Origin: Saccharopolyspora indica | GTDB lineage: Bacteria; Actinomycetota; Actinomycetes; Mycobacteriales; Pseudonocardiaceae | Assembly (NCBI RefSeq): GCF_027853965.1 | Contig: NZ_JAQGLB010000001.1 | Coordinates: forward strand, 62,001-126,000 | Length of the DNA: 64,000 nucleotides | Direction of reading: 5' to 3' | Translations under genes and position numbers: made by a program | Shown: piece after piece, positions 9,085 to 17,756 of the stretch | Layout of the letters: each line of letters opens with the position of its first letter | Position numbering within the stretch: the stretch's first letter is position 1 | Notes under the pieces: model-generated | Told to the model about the DNA's origin: nothing | Databases searched by the model: none | Seen by the model: only the letters and a program-made list of their open reading frames with translations

Positions 9085-9675
9085 ATGCCGAACGCGGAAC
9101 GGGCCGACTTCGCCGGGAACAGCGATGCGGAGCTGCGGGAGGTGACCGTCGGCGAGCTGGATCCGCACGACGGCACCATCTCCGTCGTCGACTACGACCC
9201 CGGCTGGCCCCGGCTCTTCCAGCGGGAGGCGAGCCGGATCGCGGCTGCGCTGGGGGACATCGCGTTGCGGGTCGAGCACGTCGGGTCGACCGCGGTGCCG
9301 GGACTGCCTGCGAAGCCGGTCATCGACGTCGTCCTGGTCGTGCCGGACTCCGCGGACGAGCGTTCCTACGTGCCTGCGCTCGAATCGGCCGGCTACGTGC
9401 TGCGGGTCCGGGAACCGGACTGGTGCGAGCACCGGCTGCTGAACGGCCCGGACACCGATGTCAACCTGCACGTCTTCAGTTCGGGCGAGCCGGAGATCGG
9501 CCGGATGCTGCTCTTCCGCGATCGGTTGCGGGCCAGCGACTCCGATCGCGATCACTACGCGCGAACCAAGCGCGAGCTGGCGCGACGCGTGTGGCGGCAC
9601 GTGCAGGACTACGCCGATGCCAAGACCGCCGTCGTGCAGCAGATCATGCGCCGGGAGCCCAGCCAGCGCCGTTGA
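9085..9675 (+). CDS. GrpB family protein (nucleotidyltransferase fold)
   Basis: 196 aa. GrpB/UPF0157 proteins have a minimal nucleotidyltransferase fold, sometimes fused to dephospho-CoA kinase. The core shows VDYDPGWPRLFQREASRI near residue 36, then VEHVGSTAVPGLPAKPVIDVVLVV near 65 with the paired acidic and GST elements of the family, and the DTDVNLHVF strand near 125. Biochemical function is not established. A GGTATAGCCT element at 9018-9027 may be its -10 region. It converges with the zinc ATPase gene. Confidence 0.85.
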   Translation: MPNAERADFAGNSDAELREVTVGELDPHDGTISVVDYDPGWPRLFQREASRIAAALGDIALRVEHVGSTAVPGLPAKPVIDVVLVVPDSADERSYVPALESAGYVLRVREPDWCEHRLLNGPDTDVNLHVFSSGEPEIGRMLLFRDRLRASDSDRDHYARTKRELARRVWRHVQDYADAKTAVVQQIMRREPSQRR

Positions 9676-9698
9676 ACCCCTTTGGCGCGGCGAGGTTG

Positions 9699-10415
9699 TC
9701 AGGGGCGCGGCCGGATGCCCCAGACGTCCTGGAGGACCTGCGGGGTCAGGACGTCGTCGGGCGCGCCTTCGGTGATCAGCCGTCCGGTGCTGAGCACGAG
9801 GCAGTGGTCCGCGCGCTCGGCTTCGGTGAAGTCGTGGGTCACCTGAACCACTGTCGTGCCACGGGTTTTGGCGTGCTCCAGCGCGTCGGCGATCAGCCGT
9901 CGCGCCTCTGCGTCCAGTCCGGTGGCCGGCTCGTCGAGCAGGAGGAGCCCGGACTCCTGGGCGAGGCCTTGCGCCAGCAGCGCGCGCTGCCGCTGGCCGC
10001 CTGACAGCGAGCCGAGCCTGCGGGCGGCCAGCGGGCGGAGTTCCAAGCGGGCCAGGCATTCCTCGACGACGGCCCGGTCGTGGGCGGTCAGCCGCCGCCA
10101 CGGGCCTCGGTGCGCCCACCGCCCCATGGTGACGGTGTCGCGGACGCTGATGGGCAGCGAATCCGACACCGCGCTGCGCTGCGCGACGAACGCGGGCCGT
10201 TGGCCGGTCATGCCCTCGACGGTGCCCGCGGCCGGGCGGAGCACACCCGCGATCGCGCTGAGCAAGGTCGACTTCCCGGATCCGTTCGGCCCGATGATGG
10301 CGGTCGTCCGTCCGCGCGGGAGTTTCGCGCTGAGACCGCGCAGCACCGGTTCGCGCGTGTAGCCGACGGTCAGGCCGCGGATGGTGATCTCCGTTCGATC
10401 GCTGGCGATCGTCAC
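9699..10415 (-). CDS. aztA: zinc ABC transporter ATP-binding protein AztA
   Basis: 238-aa ABC ATPase. Walker A GPNGSGKST is at residues 42-50, the signature LSGGQRQR near 135 and Walker B LLLLDEPA near 158. A GTG at 10427 would add four residues, but GTG 10415 has AGGAG just upstream and is preferred. The gene is divergent from the permease, lipoprotein and solute-binding genes, the set seen in AztABCD-type zinc importers, so it is assigned by context rather than by ATPase sequence alone. A possible Zur site lies in the shared promoter. Confidence 0.85.
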   Translation of the reverse strand: MTIASDRTEITIRGLTVGYTREPVLRGLSAKLPRGRTTAIIGPNGSGKSTLLSAIAGVLRPAAGTVEGMTGQRPAFVAQRSAVSDSLPISVRDTVTMGRWAHRGPWRRLTAHDRAVVEECLARLELRPLAARRLGSLSGGQRQRALLAQGLAQESGLLLLDEPATGLDAEARRLIADALEHAKTRGTTVVQVTHDFTEAERADHCLVLSTGRLITEGAPDDVLTPQVLQDVWGIRPRP

Positions 10416-10460
10416 TGCACTCCTCACGTGGTGTTCGACGTCACCGCCATCTTATCGAAA

Positions 10461-10477
10461 TTGAAAACCATTTGCGA
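10461..10477. promoter_or_regulatory. candidate Zur box in the aztA-aztB divergent promoter
   Basis: TTGAAAACCATTTGCGA resembles the actinobacterial Zur pattern TGAAAATnATTTTCA: the left half-site TGAAAA and the central ATTT match, the right half is degenerate. It is the only AT-rich patch between the divergent starts at 10415 and 10492, so it must overlap both promoters. The zinc genes on both sides give it meaning; match quality alone is modest. Confidence 0.5.
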
Positions 10478-10491
10478 TAGTGTCCTCGGTC

Positions 10492-11355
10492 ATGGATTGG
10501 CTGTTCGTCCCGTTCGAGGTGTCCTTCGTGGCGCGGGCGCTGTGGGCCGGGGTGCTGGTCTCGTTGATCTGCGCGCTGGCCGGTACGTGGGTCGTCCTGC
10601 GCGGCATGGCCTTCCTCGGCGACGCGATGTCGCACGGAATGCTCCCCGGCGTCGCGCTGGCTTCGCTCTTCGGCGGGAACCTGCTGCTCGGCGCGGCGCT
10701 GAGCGCTGGTGCGATGACGCTCGGCGTGACCGCGCTGAGCCGGTCTTCGCGGCTGTCGCAGGACACCGCGATCGGGCTGCTGTTCGTCGGAATGCTGTCG
10801 CTGGGCGTGATCGTCGTGTCGCACTCGCAGTCCTTCGCGGTCGACCTGACCGGGTTCCTCTTCGGCGACGTCCTGGCGGTGCGCCAGCAGGACCTCGGAT
10901 TCCTCGGGGTCGCGCTGGTCGTCGCCTTCGCGGTGTCCGCGCTCGGCCACCGGTCGTTCGTCGCGCTGGCCTTCGATCCGCGGAAGGCGCACACGCTGGG
11001 CCTGCGGCCCCGGTTGGCGCACGCCTGCCTGCTGGGCCTGGTCACGCTGGCGATCGTCGCCTCGTTCCACGTCGTCGGAACGCTGCTGGTGTTCAGCCTG
11101 CTGATCGCGCCGCCCGCGGCGGCCGTGCTCTGGGTGGACCGGATTCCCGCGATCATGCTCGGCGCGGCCCTGCTCGGCACGACCGCGACGGTCATCGGGC
11201 TGGTGGCGTCGTGGCACTGGGGCACCGCGGCCGGAGCGACGATCTCGGCGGCCGCGGTCGGGCTGTTCTTCATCTCCGCGCTGGCCGCGGAAATCCGCCA
11301 CCGCGCGCAGCGGCTGTCGGCCACCTCGCGGGTGGACGCAGGAATCGAAAGGTGA
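10492..11355 (+). CDS. aztB: zinc ABC transporter permease AztB
   Basis: 287-aa integral membrane protein of the ZnuB/MntB (ABC-3) family with about eight to nine hydrophobic segments. Family landmarks are GTWVVLRGMAFLGDAMSHGMLPGVALA near residue 30 and the GTLLVFSLLIAPPAAA segment near 195. Start ATG 10492 is chosen; GTG 10480 is an alternative adding four residues. There is little leader after the presumed promoter, so translation may be nearly leaderless. It is co-directional with the lipoprotein and binding-protein genes that follow. Confidence 0.88.
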   Translation: MDWLFVPFEVSFVARALWAGVLVSLICALAGTWVVLRGMAFLGDAMSHGMLPGVALASLFGGNLLLGAALSAGAMTLGVTALSRSSRLSQDTAIGLLFVGMLSLGVIVVSHSQSFAVDLTGFLFGDVLAVRQQDLGFLGVALVVAFAVSALGHRSFVALAFDPRKAHTLGLRPRLAHACLLGLVTLAIVASFHVVGTLLVFSLLIAPPAAAVLWVDRIPAIMLGAALLGTTATVIGLVASWHWGTAAGATISAAAVGLFFISALAAEIRHRAQRLSATSRVDAGIER

Positions 11356-11357
11356 AC

Positions 11358-12545
11358 GTGAACCGAATCGGAAAGAAGACCGTTGCCGCAGTGGGGTTCT
11401 CGGTCGCGAGCCTGCTCCTCGGAGGGTGCGCGAGCGGCGTGCCGGAACCGCCTGCCGAGGTGTTGCCGCACGGCTACGTCGAGGGCGCGGAGGAGGCCGC
11501 CGAGGCGCAGTCGCGCCTGGTTATGTCCGATGTGGACTCCGGGACCGTGCGGGTGCTGGACCTGATCACCGGTGATGTGACGGACGTGGGGCGGGCGTCC
11601 GGCGTCGAGGAGGCCACCGGTGACGGGAGGTTCGCCTACCTGGCATCGGGCGGGCAGGTGCGGATCGTCGACAGCGGTGCCTGGATGGTCGACCACGGCG
11701 ACCACGTGCACTACTACCGCGCCGCCGTTCGCGAGGTCGGCGCGATCCCGGGGCCGGGGCTGGTGGGCGCGCACAGCGATCCCGCGGTCGTAGCGGTGTC
11801 CTTCGGCGACGGCCGCGCGAGCCTGCTGGACCGCGCCGAGCTCGATGCCGGCAGGATCGCCGGAACCGGCACCGTCGAGGGCGTCGCGCGGGAGGCGGCG
11901 GTGGTGCCCTACGACGGTCACCTCCTCGTGCCGGTGGAACAGCCGGGCCAGGTCCAGGTCCGCGACCGGGACGGGCAGCCGGTGACGACCATCGACCAGC
12001 CGTGCCCGAGCCCGGCCGGTGCCGCGGTCACCCGGCGAGGCGTCGTGTTCGGCTGCGCCGACGGCGCACTGCTCGTCACGTCGGACGACGGAACGTTCGG
12101 CGGAGCGAAGATCCCCTACCCGCAGCCGGTTCCCGAAGCGGAGCGGGCGCGGGAGTTCGACCACCGGCCGGGCAGCGACGCGCTCGCGGCGAAGGCCGGG
12201 GAATCCGGCGTCTGGTCGCTGGACGTCGCGCACCGCACGTGGACGTTCGTCGCCACCGGCCCGACGCTGGCGGTCAGCGCGGTCGGTGCCGGTGCACCGC
12301 TGCTCGCCGTGACCCCGGACGGAGCTCTGCGCGCCTTCGACGGTGAAACCGGCCGGGAAACGGCGGCGGTCCAGCTGCTGAGCGCGCCGGATGGTGCCGC
12401 GCCGACGATCGAGGTCGACACCACGCGGGCCTACGTCAACGACGCGGGCGTGGTCCACGAGATCGACTACAACGACTCCCTCCGCCAGGCCCGCACCTTC
12501 GAGCTCGGCGGCCGGATCGGGCACGTGGTGGAGACCGGGCGATGA
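11358..12545 (+). CDS. aztD: AztD-like zinc metallochaperone lipoprotein (first copy)
   Basis: 395 aa with a lipoprotein signal: basic n-region, hydrophobic core and lipobox LLGGC with Cys24. The mature part is built of beta-propeller-like repeats (for example residues near 60-75, SGTVRVLDLITGDVTDV). A DHGDHVHYYRAAV stretch near residue 115 offers clustered His for zinc. AztD proteins deliver zinc to the binding protein AztC outside the membrane. The start GTG 11358 is preceded by GAAAGG; an in-frame GTG at 11352 is possible. Its stop overlaps the aztC start. It differs clearly from the second AztD at 13510. Confidence 0.75.
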   Translation: MNRIGKKTVAAVGFSVASLLLGGCASGVPEPPAEVLPHGYVEGAEEAAEAQSRLVMSDVDSGTVRVLDLITGDVTDVGRASGVEEATGDGRFAYLASGGQVRIVDSGAWMVDHGDHVHYYRAAVREVGAIPGPGLVGAHSDPAVVAVSFGDGRASLLDRAELDAGRIAGTGTVEGVAREAAVVPYDGHLLVPVEQPGQVQVRDRDGQPVTTIDQPCPSPAGAAVTRRGVVFGCADGALLVTSDDGTFGGAKIPYPQPVPEAERAREFDHRPGSDALAAKAGESGVWSLDVAHRTWTFVATGPTLAVSAVGAGAPLLAVTPDGALRAFDGETGRETAAVQLLSAPDGAAPTIEVDTTRAYVNDAGVVHEIDYNDSLRQARTFELGGRIGHVVETGR

Positions 12546-13477
12546 GCGCGGCAGATCACCGCGGTGTTCGGAGGCTGCTCGTCGCCGTGGGAATCGCCGT
12601 CCTGCTGGTGCTCACCGGCTGCACCGCCGCGGGCCAGGACCGGTCCGGCGTGGTCGTCACGACCAACATCCTCGGTGACCTCACCCGGCGCATCGTCGGC
12701 GGCGAAGCCGAGGTGACGGTGCTGATGAAGCCCGACGCCGATCCGCACTCGTTCGCGATCTCGGCGCAGGAGGCGGCGAAGCTGGAGCAAGCCGGTCTCG
12801 TCGTCCACAACGGACTGGGGCTGGAGGAGGGCATCGCGCGCAACGTCCGGGCAGCCGAGTCCGCCGGGATCCCGGCGGTCGCCGTGGGCGAGCGGGTCGA
12901 TCCCCTCGGCTACACCGCGGCGGACGCCGACGGGCAGCTCGACCCGCACTTCTGGACCGATCCCCGGCGGGTGAGCCGGGCGGTCGACGTGATCGCCGAG
13001 CAGGTCATCGCCCACGTCGACGGCGTGGACCCGCAGGTCGTGCGCGCCAACGCCGCGCAGTACCGGAGCGAGGTCGACCGGCTCGACGCGGAGCTGGGTC
13101 AGCGGTTCGCCGCCATCCCGGCCGAGCGGCGCAAGCTGGTGACCAACCACCACGTGTTCGGATACCTGGCCCAGCGGTACGGCTTCGAGGTCATCGGTGC
13201 GGTGGTGCCCAGCGGGACGACGCTCGCCTCGCCCAGCGCATCGGACCTGAAGTCGCTGGCGGACACCATCCGCGCGGCGGGCGTGCCCGCGATCTTCGCC
13301 GACTCCTCGCAGCCGGACCGCCTCGCGCAGGTCCTCGCCGACCAGGCCGGACTGCACGTCGAGGTGGTGCCGCTGTTCTCCGAATCGCTGAGCTCGCCGG
13401 GGCGGGGCGCGGGCGACTACCTGGAGATGATGCGGTCCAACACCGATTCCATCGTCCGGGCGCTCGGCCAGCGCTGA
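12542..13477 (+). CDS. aztC: zinc ABC transporter substrate-binding lipoprotein AztC
   Basis: 311-aa cluster A-I (ZnuA/TroA-type) binding protein with lipobox VLTGC, Cys27. Metal-ligand regions are visible in order: DPHSF near 67, DPHFW near 138, TNHHVF near 201 and FADSS near 257. The long His-rich loop of classical ZnuA is absent, as in AztC, which instead relies on the AztD chaperone. ATG overlaps the preceding stop. Functions outside the membrane, delivering zinc to AztB. Confidence 0.88.
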   Translation: MSAADHRGVRRLLVAVGIAVLLVLTGCTAAGQDRSGVVVTTNILGDLTRRIVGGEAEVTVLMKPDADPHSFAISAQEAAKLEQAGLVVHNGLGLEEGIARNVRAAESAGIPAVAVGERVDPLGYTAADADGQLDPHFWTDPRRVSRAVDVIAEQVIAHVDGVDPQVVRANAAQYRSEVDRLDAELGQRFAAIPAERRKLVTNHHVFGYLAQRYGFEVIGAVVPSGTTLASPSASDLKSLADTIRAAGVPAIFADSSQPDRLAQVLADQAGLHVEVVPLFSESLSSPGRGAGDYLEMMRSNTDSIVRALGQR

Positions 13478-13509
13478 ACCCGATTTCGTCAATCCACAGT
13501 GGAATGGTG

Positions 13510-14670
13510 ATGATGAGTACCAGTTTACGCAAGAAGATCACGGCCGGGTGCGCCACCGCATCCCTGGCGGTCGTGCTGGCGGCCTGCGGCACCGCCGCGC
13601 CCCAGCCGGAGGCGGCCGCGGTCGTGGCCGATCCCATCGCCGTCACCTACGACGGTGGCGTGCACGTCCTCGACGGCAAGACGCTCCAGGTCGTCAAGGA
13701 CCTGCCGCTGGCCGGTTTCAACCGCCTCAACCCCGCCGGTGACGACCGCCACGTCCTGGTCTCCACGACGACCGGTTTCCGCGTCCTGGACGCCGTCGGC
13801 GCGGTGCTCACCGACGCCGAGTTCGCCGGTGCCAAGCCTGGCCACGTCGTGCGGCACGCCGGCAAGACGGTCCTCTTCGCCGACGGCACCGGTGAGGTCA
13901 CCACCTTCGACCCCGCGGAACTCGGCGACGGCCTGCCGCCGACCGAGGTGTACCGGGCGCCGGAAGCGCACCACGGCGTCGCGATCGAGCTGGCGAACGG
14001 CGAGCTCGTGATCACCGTGGGCAACGAGGAGGAGCGGCGCGGCATCGCGGTGCTCGACGCGGCGCGCGAGGAGATCGCGCGCAACGAGGACTGCCCCGGT
14101 GTGCACGGGGAGGCCACCGCGCAGGGCGAGACCGTCGTGGTCGGCTGCGAGAACGGCGCGCTGATCTACCGCGACGGCGCCATCACGAAGGTCACCAGCC
14201 CCACCGAGTACGGCCGGATCGGCAACCAGGCCGGTTCCGACGCCTCGCCCATCGTGCTGGGCGACTACAAGCAGGACGAGCACGCCGAACTGGAACGCCC
14301 CGAGCAGGTCGCGCTCATCGACACCGCCAACGGCACGCTGCGGCTGGTCGACATCGGCACCAGCTACACCTTCCGCTCCCTCGCCAGGGGAGCCGCGGGC
14401 GAGGCCCTGGTCCTGGGCACCGACGGCCGGATCCACCAGATCGACCCGGTGACCGCCCAGGTGACCCGGTCCATCCCGGTCCTGGACCCCTGGCAGGAGC
14501 CGCTGGAGTGGCAGCAGCCCCGGCCTGCGATCTTCGTCCGCGGCGGTACCGCGTACGTCACCGATCCGGGCAAGAAGGAGATCCACGCGATCGACCTCGC
14601 CTCGGGCCAGCGCCTGGCCACCGGGAGCCTGCCCGCCACCCCGAACGAGCTCAGCGGCGTCCAGGCCTGA
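13510..14670 (+). CDS. aztD: zinc metallochaperone AztD (second copy)
   Basis: 386-aa lipoprotein (lipobox VLAAC near residue 27). The sequence fits the AztD family well: beta-propeller repeats with HVVRHAGKTVLFADGTGEV, APEAHHGVAIEL, CPGVHGEA and VVGCENGAL elements that place His and Cys around the propeller face. Several ATG codons cluster at the start (13504, 13510, 13513); 13510 leaves a workable gap after GTGGA, whereas 13504 directly abuts it. It closes the zinc operon and is followed by a perfect 17-bp hairpin. Confidence 0.85.
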   Translation: MMSTSLRKKITAGCATASLAVVLAACGTAAPQPEAAAVVADPIAVTYDGGVHVLDGKTLQVVKDLPLAGFNRLNPAGDDRHVLVSTTTGFRVLDAVGAVLTDAEFAGAKPGHVVRHAGKTVLFADGTGEVTTFDPAELGDGLPPTEVYRAPEAHHGVAIELANGELVITVGNEEERRGIAVLDAAREEIARNEDCPGVHGEATAQGETVVVGCENGALIYRDGAITKVTSPTEYGRIGNQAGSDASPIVLGDYKQDEHAELERPEQVALIDTANGTLRLVDIGTSYTFRSLARGAAGEALVLGTDGRIHQIDPVTAQVTRSIPVLDPWQEPLEWQQPRPAIFVRGGTAYVTDPGKKEIHAIDLASGQRLATGSLPATPNELSGVQA

Positions 14671-14686
14671 CGTCCTCCGGGACCGC

Positions 14687-14728
14687 ACCGGGATCCGGGG
14701 AACGCCACCAGGTTCCCCGGATCCCGGT
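14687..14728 (+). terminator. intrinsic terminator after the azt operon
   Basis: Perfect inverted repeat: 17-bp arms at 14687-14703 and 14712-14728 with an 8-nt loop. It has no U-tract, as usual in high-GC actinomycetes. It lies between convergent genes and can serve both strands. Confidence 0.85.
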
Positions 14729-14775
14729 CTGGTCGGCGTGGCCGACCGCGGCGGGAGGACTTCGCGGCAACGGCC

Positions 14776-15684
14776 TCAGATCAGCGGCGATCGCGTGGTG
14801 AAGTTCTGCCCGTCGTCGTCGGACACCACCAGCTCGGATTCGGTCGCGACGAACAGGCGTCCGTTGGCGAAGGTCATCGCCTGCGGTGGGCCGGGGAGCT
14901 GACCGCGCGGCGTCCAGGTCGTTCCGCCGTCGGTGCTGAGGTGGACCAGGCCCCGCACGTCGATGCCGTAGGCGCGGTCGGGAGCCGGCCAGTCGGCGAG
15001 CAGCAGCAGCGGGCCGCCAGGGGCGGTGGTGAAGGTCCGCCCGCCGTCGGTGCTGCGAGCCAGGCCCTGCTCGGTGGTGGCGAGCAGCTCGTCGGGATCG
15101 GTCGGGCTCACCGCGAGGTCCGCTGCGGCCAGCTGGGCGCGGCGGTCCCAGGAGAGGCGGTCTTCGCTGACCATGATCTCGCCGGTCGTGCTGCTGTAGC
15201 CGTAGACGCGGCCGTGCTCGGCCTGCAGGGAGTGGAAGTCGATCTCGCCGTGCAGGGACAAGGGGTGCCAGCTGACGCCCCCGTCGGTGCTCTCGATCAG
15301 TCCGAGGTTCTTCGGCATGCCGGTGTCGGCCGGATCGGGGTGGCCGCTGCCGAGGAACCGCCCGGGGCCGGCGACGACGAAGCCCATGATGTCCTGCCGC
15401 CGTTCGCTGACCCGTTCGGGAACGCCCTCCGCCGGGATGCGGAAGAGGCCGTTGTGCGTGGCCGCGTAGAGCTCGCCGTCACCGGGATCGACGCCCAGGC
15501 CGTGCACGTGCAGCATCGTCTCCGCCTGCGGGGCGGTGGAGGTCTGCGGGGCGTCGCGCGTACCCGACCAGACTCCGGCGACGACGATTCCGATCAGCAG
15601 CAGCGCGGTGACCGAGAGGACGACCGTTCGGCGAGTGCTCTGCCGGGTGCCGATCTGTGCCGGTGCGCGCCGCTTCGAGGCCAT
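14776..15684 (-). CDS. F510_1955-type BNR-repeat (sortilin-like) glycosylhydrolase-fold protein, exported
   Basis: 302 aa, with a basic N-terminus and one membrane segment at about residues 17-38, so membrane-anchored and facing outward. The rest is a beta-propeller with BNR/Asp-box motifs: STDGGVSWHPLS, STDGGRTFTTAP, STDGGTTWTPRG and SDDDGQNFTTR. HVHGLGVDPGDGELYAATHNGLFRI near residue 58 is typical of the F510_1955 family, which often lies near metal-handling genes; enzymatic activity is unproven. AGGGGG precedes the ATG. Two TACTA-N7-TAGTA sites lie in its promoter. Confidence 0.8.
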   Translation of the reverse strand: MASKRRAPAQIGTRQSTRRTVVLSVTALLLIGIVVAGVWSGTRDAPQTSTAPQAETMLHVHGLGVDPGDGELYAATHNGLFRIPAEGVPERVSERRQDIMGFVVAGPGRFLGSGHPDPADTGMPKNLGLIESTDGGVSWHPLSLHGEIDFHSLQAEHGRVYGYSSTTGEIMVSEDRLSWDRRAQLAAADLAVSPTDPDELLATTEQGLARSTDGGRTFTTAPGGPLLLLADWPAPDRAYGIDVRGLVHLSTDGGTTWTPRGQLPGPPQAMTFANGRLFVATESELVVSDDDGQNFTTRSPLI

Positions 15685-15737
15685 GCTGCCCCCTGTTGCT
15701 CGGTTCGTCCGGGCGGTGCCCGCTTCCGGCACGAATA

Positions 15738-15754
15738 TACTATCCACCTTAGTA
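15738..15754. promoter_or_regulatory. operator candidate TACTA-N7-TAGTA, proximal copy
   Basis: TACTA-TCCACCT-TAGTA overlaps a good -10 hexamer on the minus strand (TAGTAT at 15742-15737) for the BNR-repeat gene. The same half-sites with the same 7-base spacing recur 38 bp away. TACTA/TAGTA half-sites recall BlaI/CopY-family operators, though those usually have a 6-base spacer. Confidence 0.6.
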
Positions 15755-15775
15755 CTTGATCTGCATGGCCCATCG

Positions 15776-15792
15776 TACTAGCGGTAATAGTA
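15776..15792. promoter_or_regulatory. operator candidate TACTA-N7-TAGTA, distal copy
   Basis: TACTA-GCGGTAA-TAGTA, exactly the half-sites and spacing of the proximal copy with an unrelated spacer sequence. Centre-to-centre distance is 38 bp. Confidence 0.6.
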
Positions 15793-15842
15793 TTGAGGTG
15801 CCCGGCTCGAGCCCGTCGCTACCCGAGGTCCCCAGGTTCCGG

Positions 15843-16679
15843 TCAGTGGACGTAGTCCTCGCCGCTGGCGCGGACGGTGACGTCGCTGATGCTGATGCCC
15901 CAGGGCTGGTCGATGACGTGCACCACCGCTCCGGCCAGGTCTTCGGGCGTGATCAGCCAGTACTTGGCCGAGTTCACGTCGGTGCTCTCGGGTGGGAGCG
16001 TGCCGTTGGTGAAGTGGGTGACGTTCTCGGCGAACTGCGCCGCCCGCTGGCCGACCAGGCCGACGATCGCGTTCTCGTTGACCACCGAGTCGCCCAGGTT
16101 GGTCCCGAAGATGCCGGTCGGCTTCACGGTGGTCACCTTGATCTTGCCCTTGGCCTCGATGCGCAGGGAATCCGACAGCACGGTCACCGCGGCCTTCGTC
16201 GCGCTGTAGACCCCGGACCCCTCGGTGCCCGCGTTGCCGTAGATCGAGGAGATGTTGACGACCTGGCCGCGCCCCTGCTCGATCATCTGGTCGTAGACCG
16301 CCGAGATGCCGTTGACGACGCCCTTGACGTTGATGTCGATGGCCCGGTGCCACTTCTCCCACGCGCGCTCGTGGTCGGCGAAGTAGGCCAGCGGCATCAC
16401 GCCCGCGTTGTTGACGAGCACGTCGATCGCGCCGAAGGTCTCGATCGCGTGACGTGCGGCGGCCTTGACCTGCGCCAGGTCGGCGACGTCGGCGACCTGC
16501 GCGGTGCAGGCGAAACCGGCTGCCCGGATGCCGTCGAAGACCTGCCCCAGGTTCTCGGCGTCGACATCGATGCCGACGACCTTCGCGCCGCCGGCGGCGC
16601 ACTTCTCCGCGATCAGCCTGCCGAAACCGCTACCGGCACCGGTCACCACGACGACCTTGCCCGCCAAGTGCTGCGACAT
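15843..16679 (-). CDS. SDR family NAD(P)-dependent oxidoreductase
   Basis: 278-aa classical short-chain dehydrogenase. Cofactor motif TGAGSGFG is at residues 13-20, NNAG near 90, the catalytic Ser in NISSIYG near 143 and YSATK near 156-160, so the catalytic set is complete. An Asp after beta-2 (GIDVDAEN) favours NAD(H). The start MSQHLAGK has GGAGGG five bases upstream. Substrate unknown; some relatives act on long-chain or steroid alcohols. It is followed downstream by the BNR gene but separated from it by the TACTA promoter region. Confidence 0.88.
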   Translation of the reverse strand: MSQHLAGKVVVVTGAGSGFGRLIAEKCAAGGAKVVGIDVDAENLGQVFDGIRAAGFACTAQVADVADLAQVKAAARHAIETFGAIDVLVNNAGVMPLAYFADHERAWEKWHRAIDINVKGVVNGISAVYDQMIEQGRGQVVNISSIYGNAGTEGSGVYSATKAAVTVLSDSLRIEAKGKIKVTTVKPTGIFGTNLGDSVVNENAIVGLVGQRAAQFAENVTHFTNGTLPPESTDVNSAKYWLITPEDLAGAVVHVIDQPWGISISDVTVRASGEDYVH

Positions 16680-16824
16680 GAATTCCCTCCACACCTGATC
16701 ATCCGCCCGAGCTCCGCGACGGAAACGCTATCGCCGATATCGCGTTCCGGGCCCGTATTCCACTGTTCGAGGTAGTCCGCCGACGAGCCCGAGCAGTGGA
16801 CCCGGAGGGCTTCCCGCCGGGAGG

Positions 16825-17748
16825 TCAGGACGAGTGGCGGGCGAGGAGGTCGTCGAGGCGGGTGCCGACGTCCGCGCAGTTCTGGCGCACCACCGAGAGG
16901 AACGCCGCGAGGACCGGTGAGGAATCGGTGGCGCGGAACGACATCTGCAGGTCCGGCAGCCGGAACCGGGGCGTGACGTCGCAGAACCAGATGTCGTCGC
17001 GGGCGATGAGCCGCATCCGGTCGGGGCCGAGGCCCACTCCGGCGCAGCAGGCGGCGAGCCCGGCGATGGTGTGCACGTCGCGCGCCATCGCGGCACCCTC
17101 GAGGGCGGCCGGGGCCAGCTCGAACAGCGGCCGCAGGTAGGAGCTCGCGGCGTCCGCGCTGGCGATCAGGGGCTCCTGGACCAGCTGCTCGACGTCGATG
17201 GACGGGAGCCCGGCGAAGGGGTGCGCCTTCGGGACCACGGCCACCAGGTGATCCGCGCCGATCGGCACGGTGATCAGGTTCTCCGCTCCGGCCCCGCGAG
17301 GGCCGCCGCGGCCGACGGCGACGTCCAGATCGCCGGCGAGCAGCGCGGCCGCGGAGGCGGGGCTGTCCAGCTCCTGGAGCGTGAGCCGGACGTCCGGGTG
17401 CGACCGGCGGAACCGGCCGAGCACTCCCGGCAGCGGGTGGAGCAGCGCGGAGCCGATGAACCCGATCCGCAGCCGTCCGGTCTCGCCGCGCGCCGCCCGC
17501 CCGGCGTCGACGCGGGCCCGGTTCATCTCCGCGAGCGCCGAGCGCGCCCGGGCGAGGAACGCTTCCCCCGCGGCGTTGGGGAAGACGCCGCGCGAGGTGC
17601 GGTCGAAGAGCCGCTCGCCGACTTCCCGTTCCAGGGCGGCGATCTGGGTCGACAGCGGCGGCTGCGCGATGCCCAGCGAGGTCGCGGCGCGGCCGAAGTG
17701 CTGGTGCTCGGCGAGCGCGAGCGCATAGCGGAGGTGACGGGCTTCCAC
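16825..17748 (-). CDS. LysR family transcriptional regulator
   Basis: 307 aa, normal LTTR length. The winged helix-turn-helix is at about residues 1-60 (HFGRAATSLGIAQPPLSTQIAALEREVG) and the PBP2 effector domain at about 90-295. GTG start. Eight bases upstream of it lies CGATAC-N7-GTATCG, containing the LTTR consensus ATAC-N7-GTAT, so autoregulation is likely. It is divergent from the alpha/beta hydrolase and exporter pair at 17868-20077, its probable targets. Confidence 0.9.
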   Translation of the reverse strand: MEARHLRYALALAEHQHFGRAATSLGIAQPPLSTQIAALEREVGERLFDRTSRGVFPNAAGEAFLARARSALAEMNRARVDAGRAARGETGRLRIGFIGSALLHPLPGVLGRFRRSHPDVRLTLQELDSPASAAALLAGDLDVAVGRGGPRGAGAENLITVPIGADHLVAVVPKAHPFAGLPSIDVEQLVQEPLIASADAASSYLRPLFELAPAALEGAAMARDVHTIAGLAACCAGVGLGPDRMRLIARDDIWFCDVTPRFRLPDLQMSFRATDSSPVLAAFLSVVRQNCADVGTRLDDLLARHSS

Positions 17749-17756
17749 GGAGTCGA

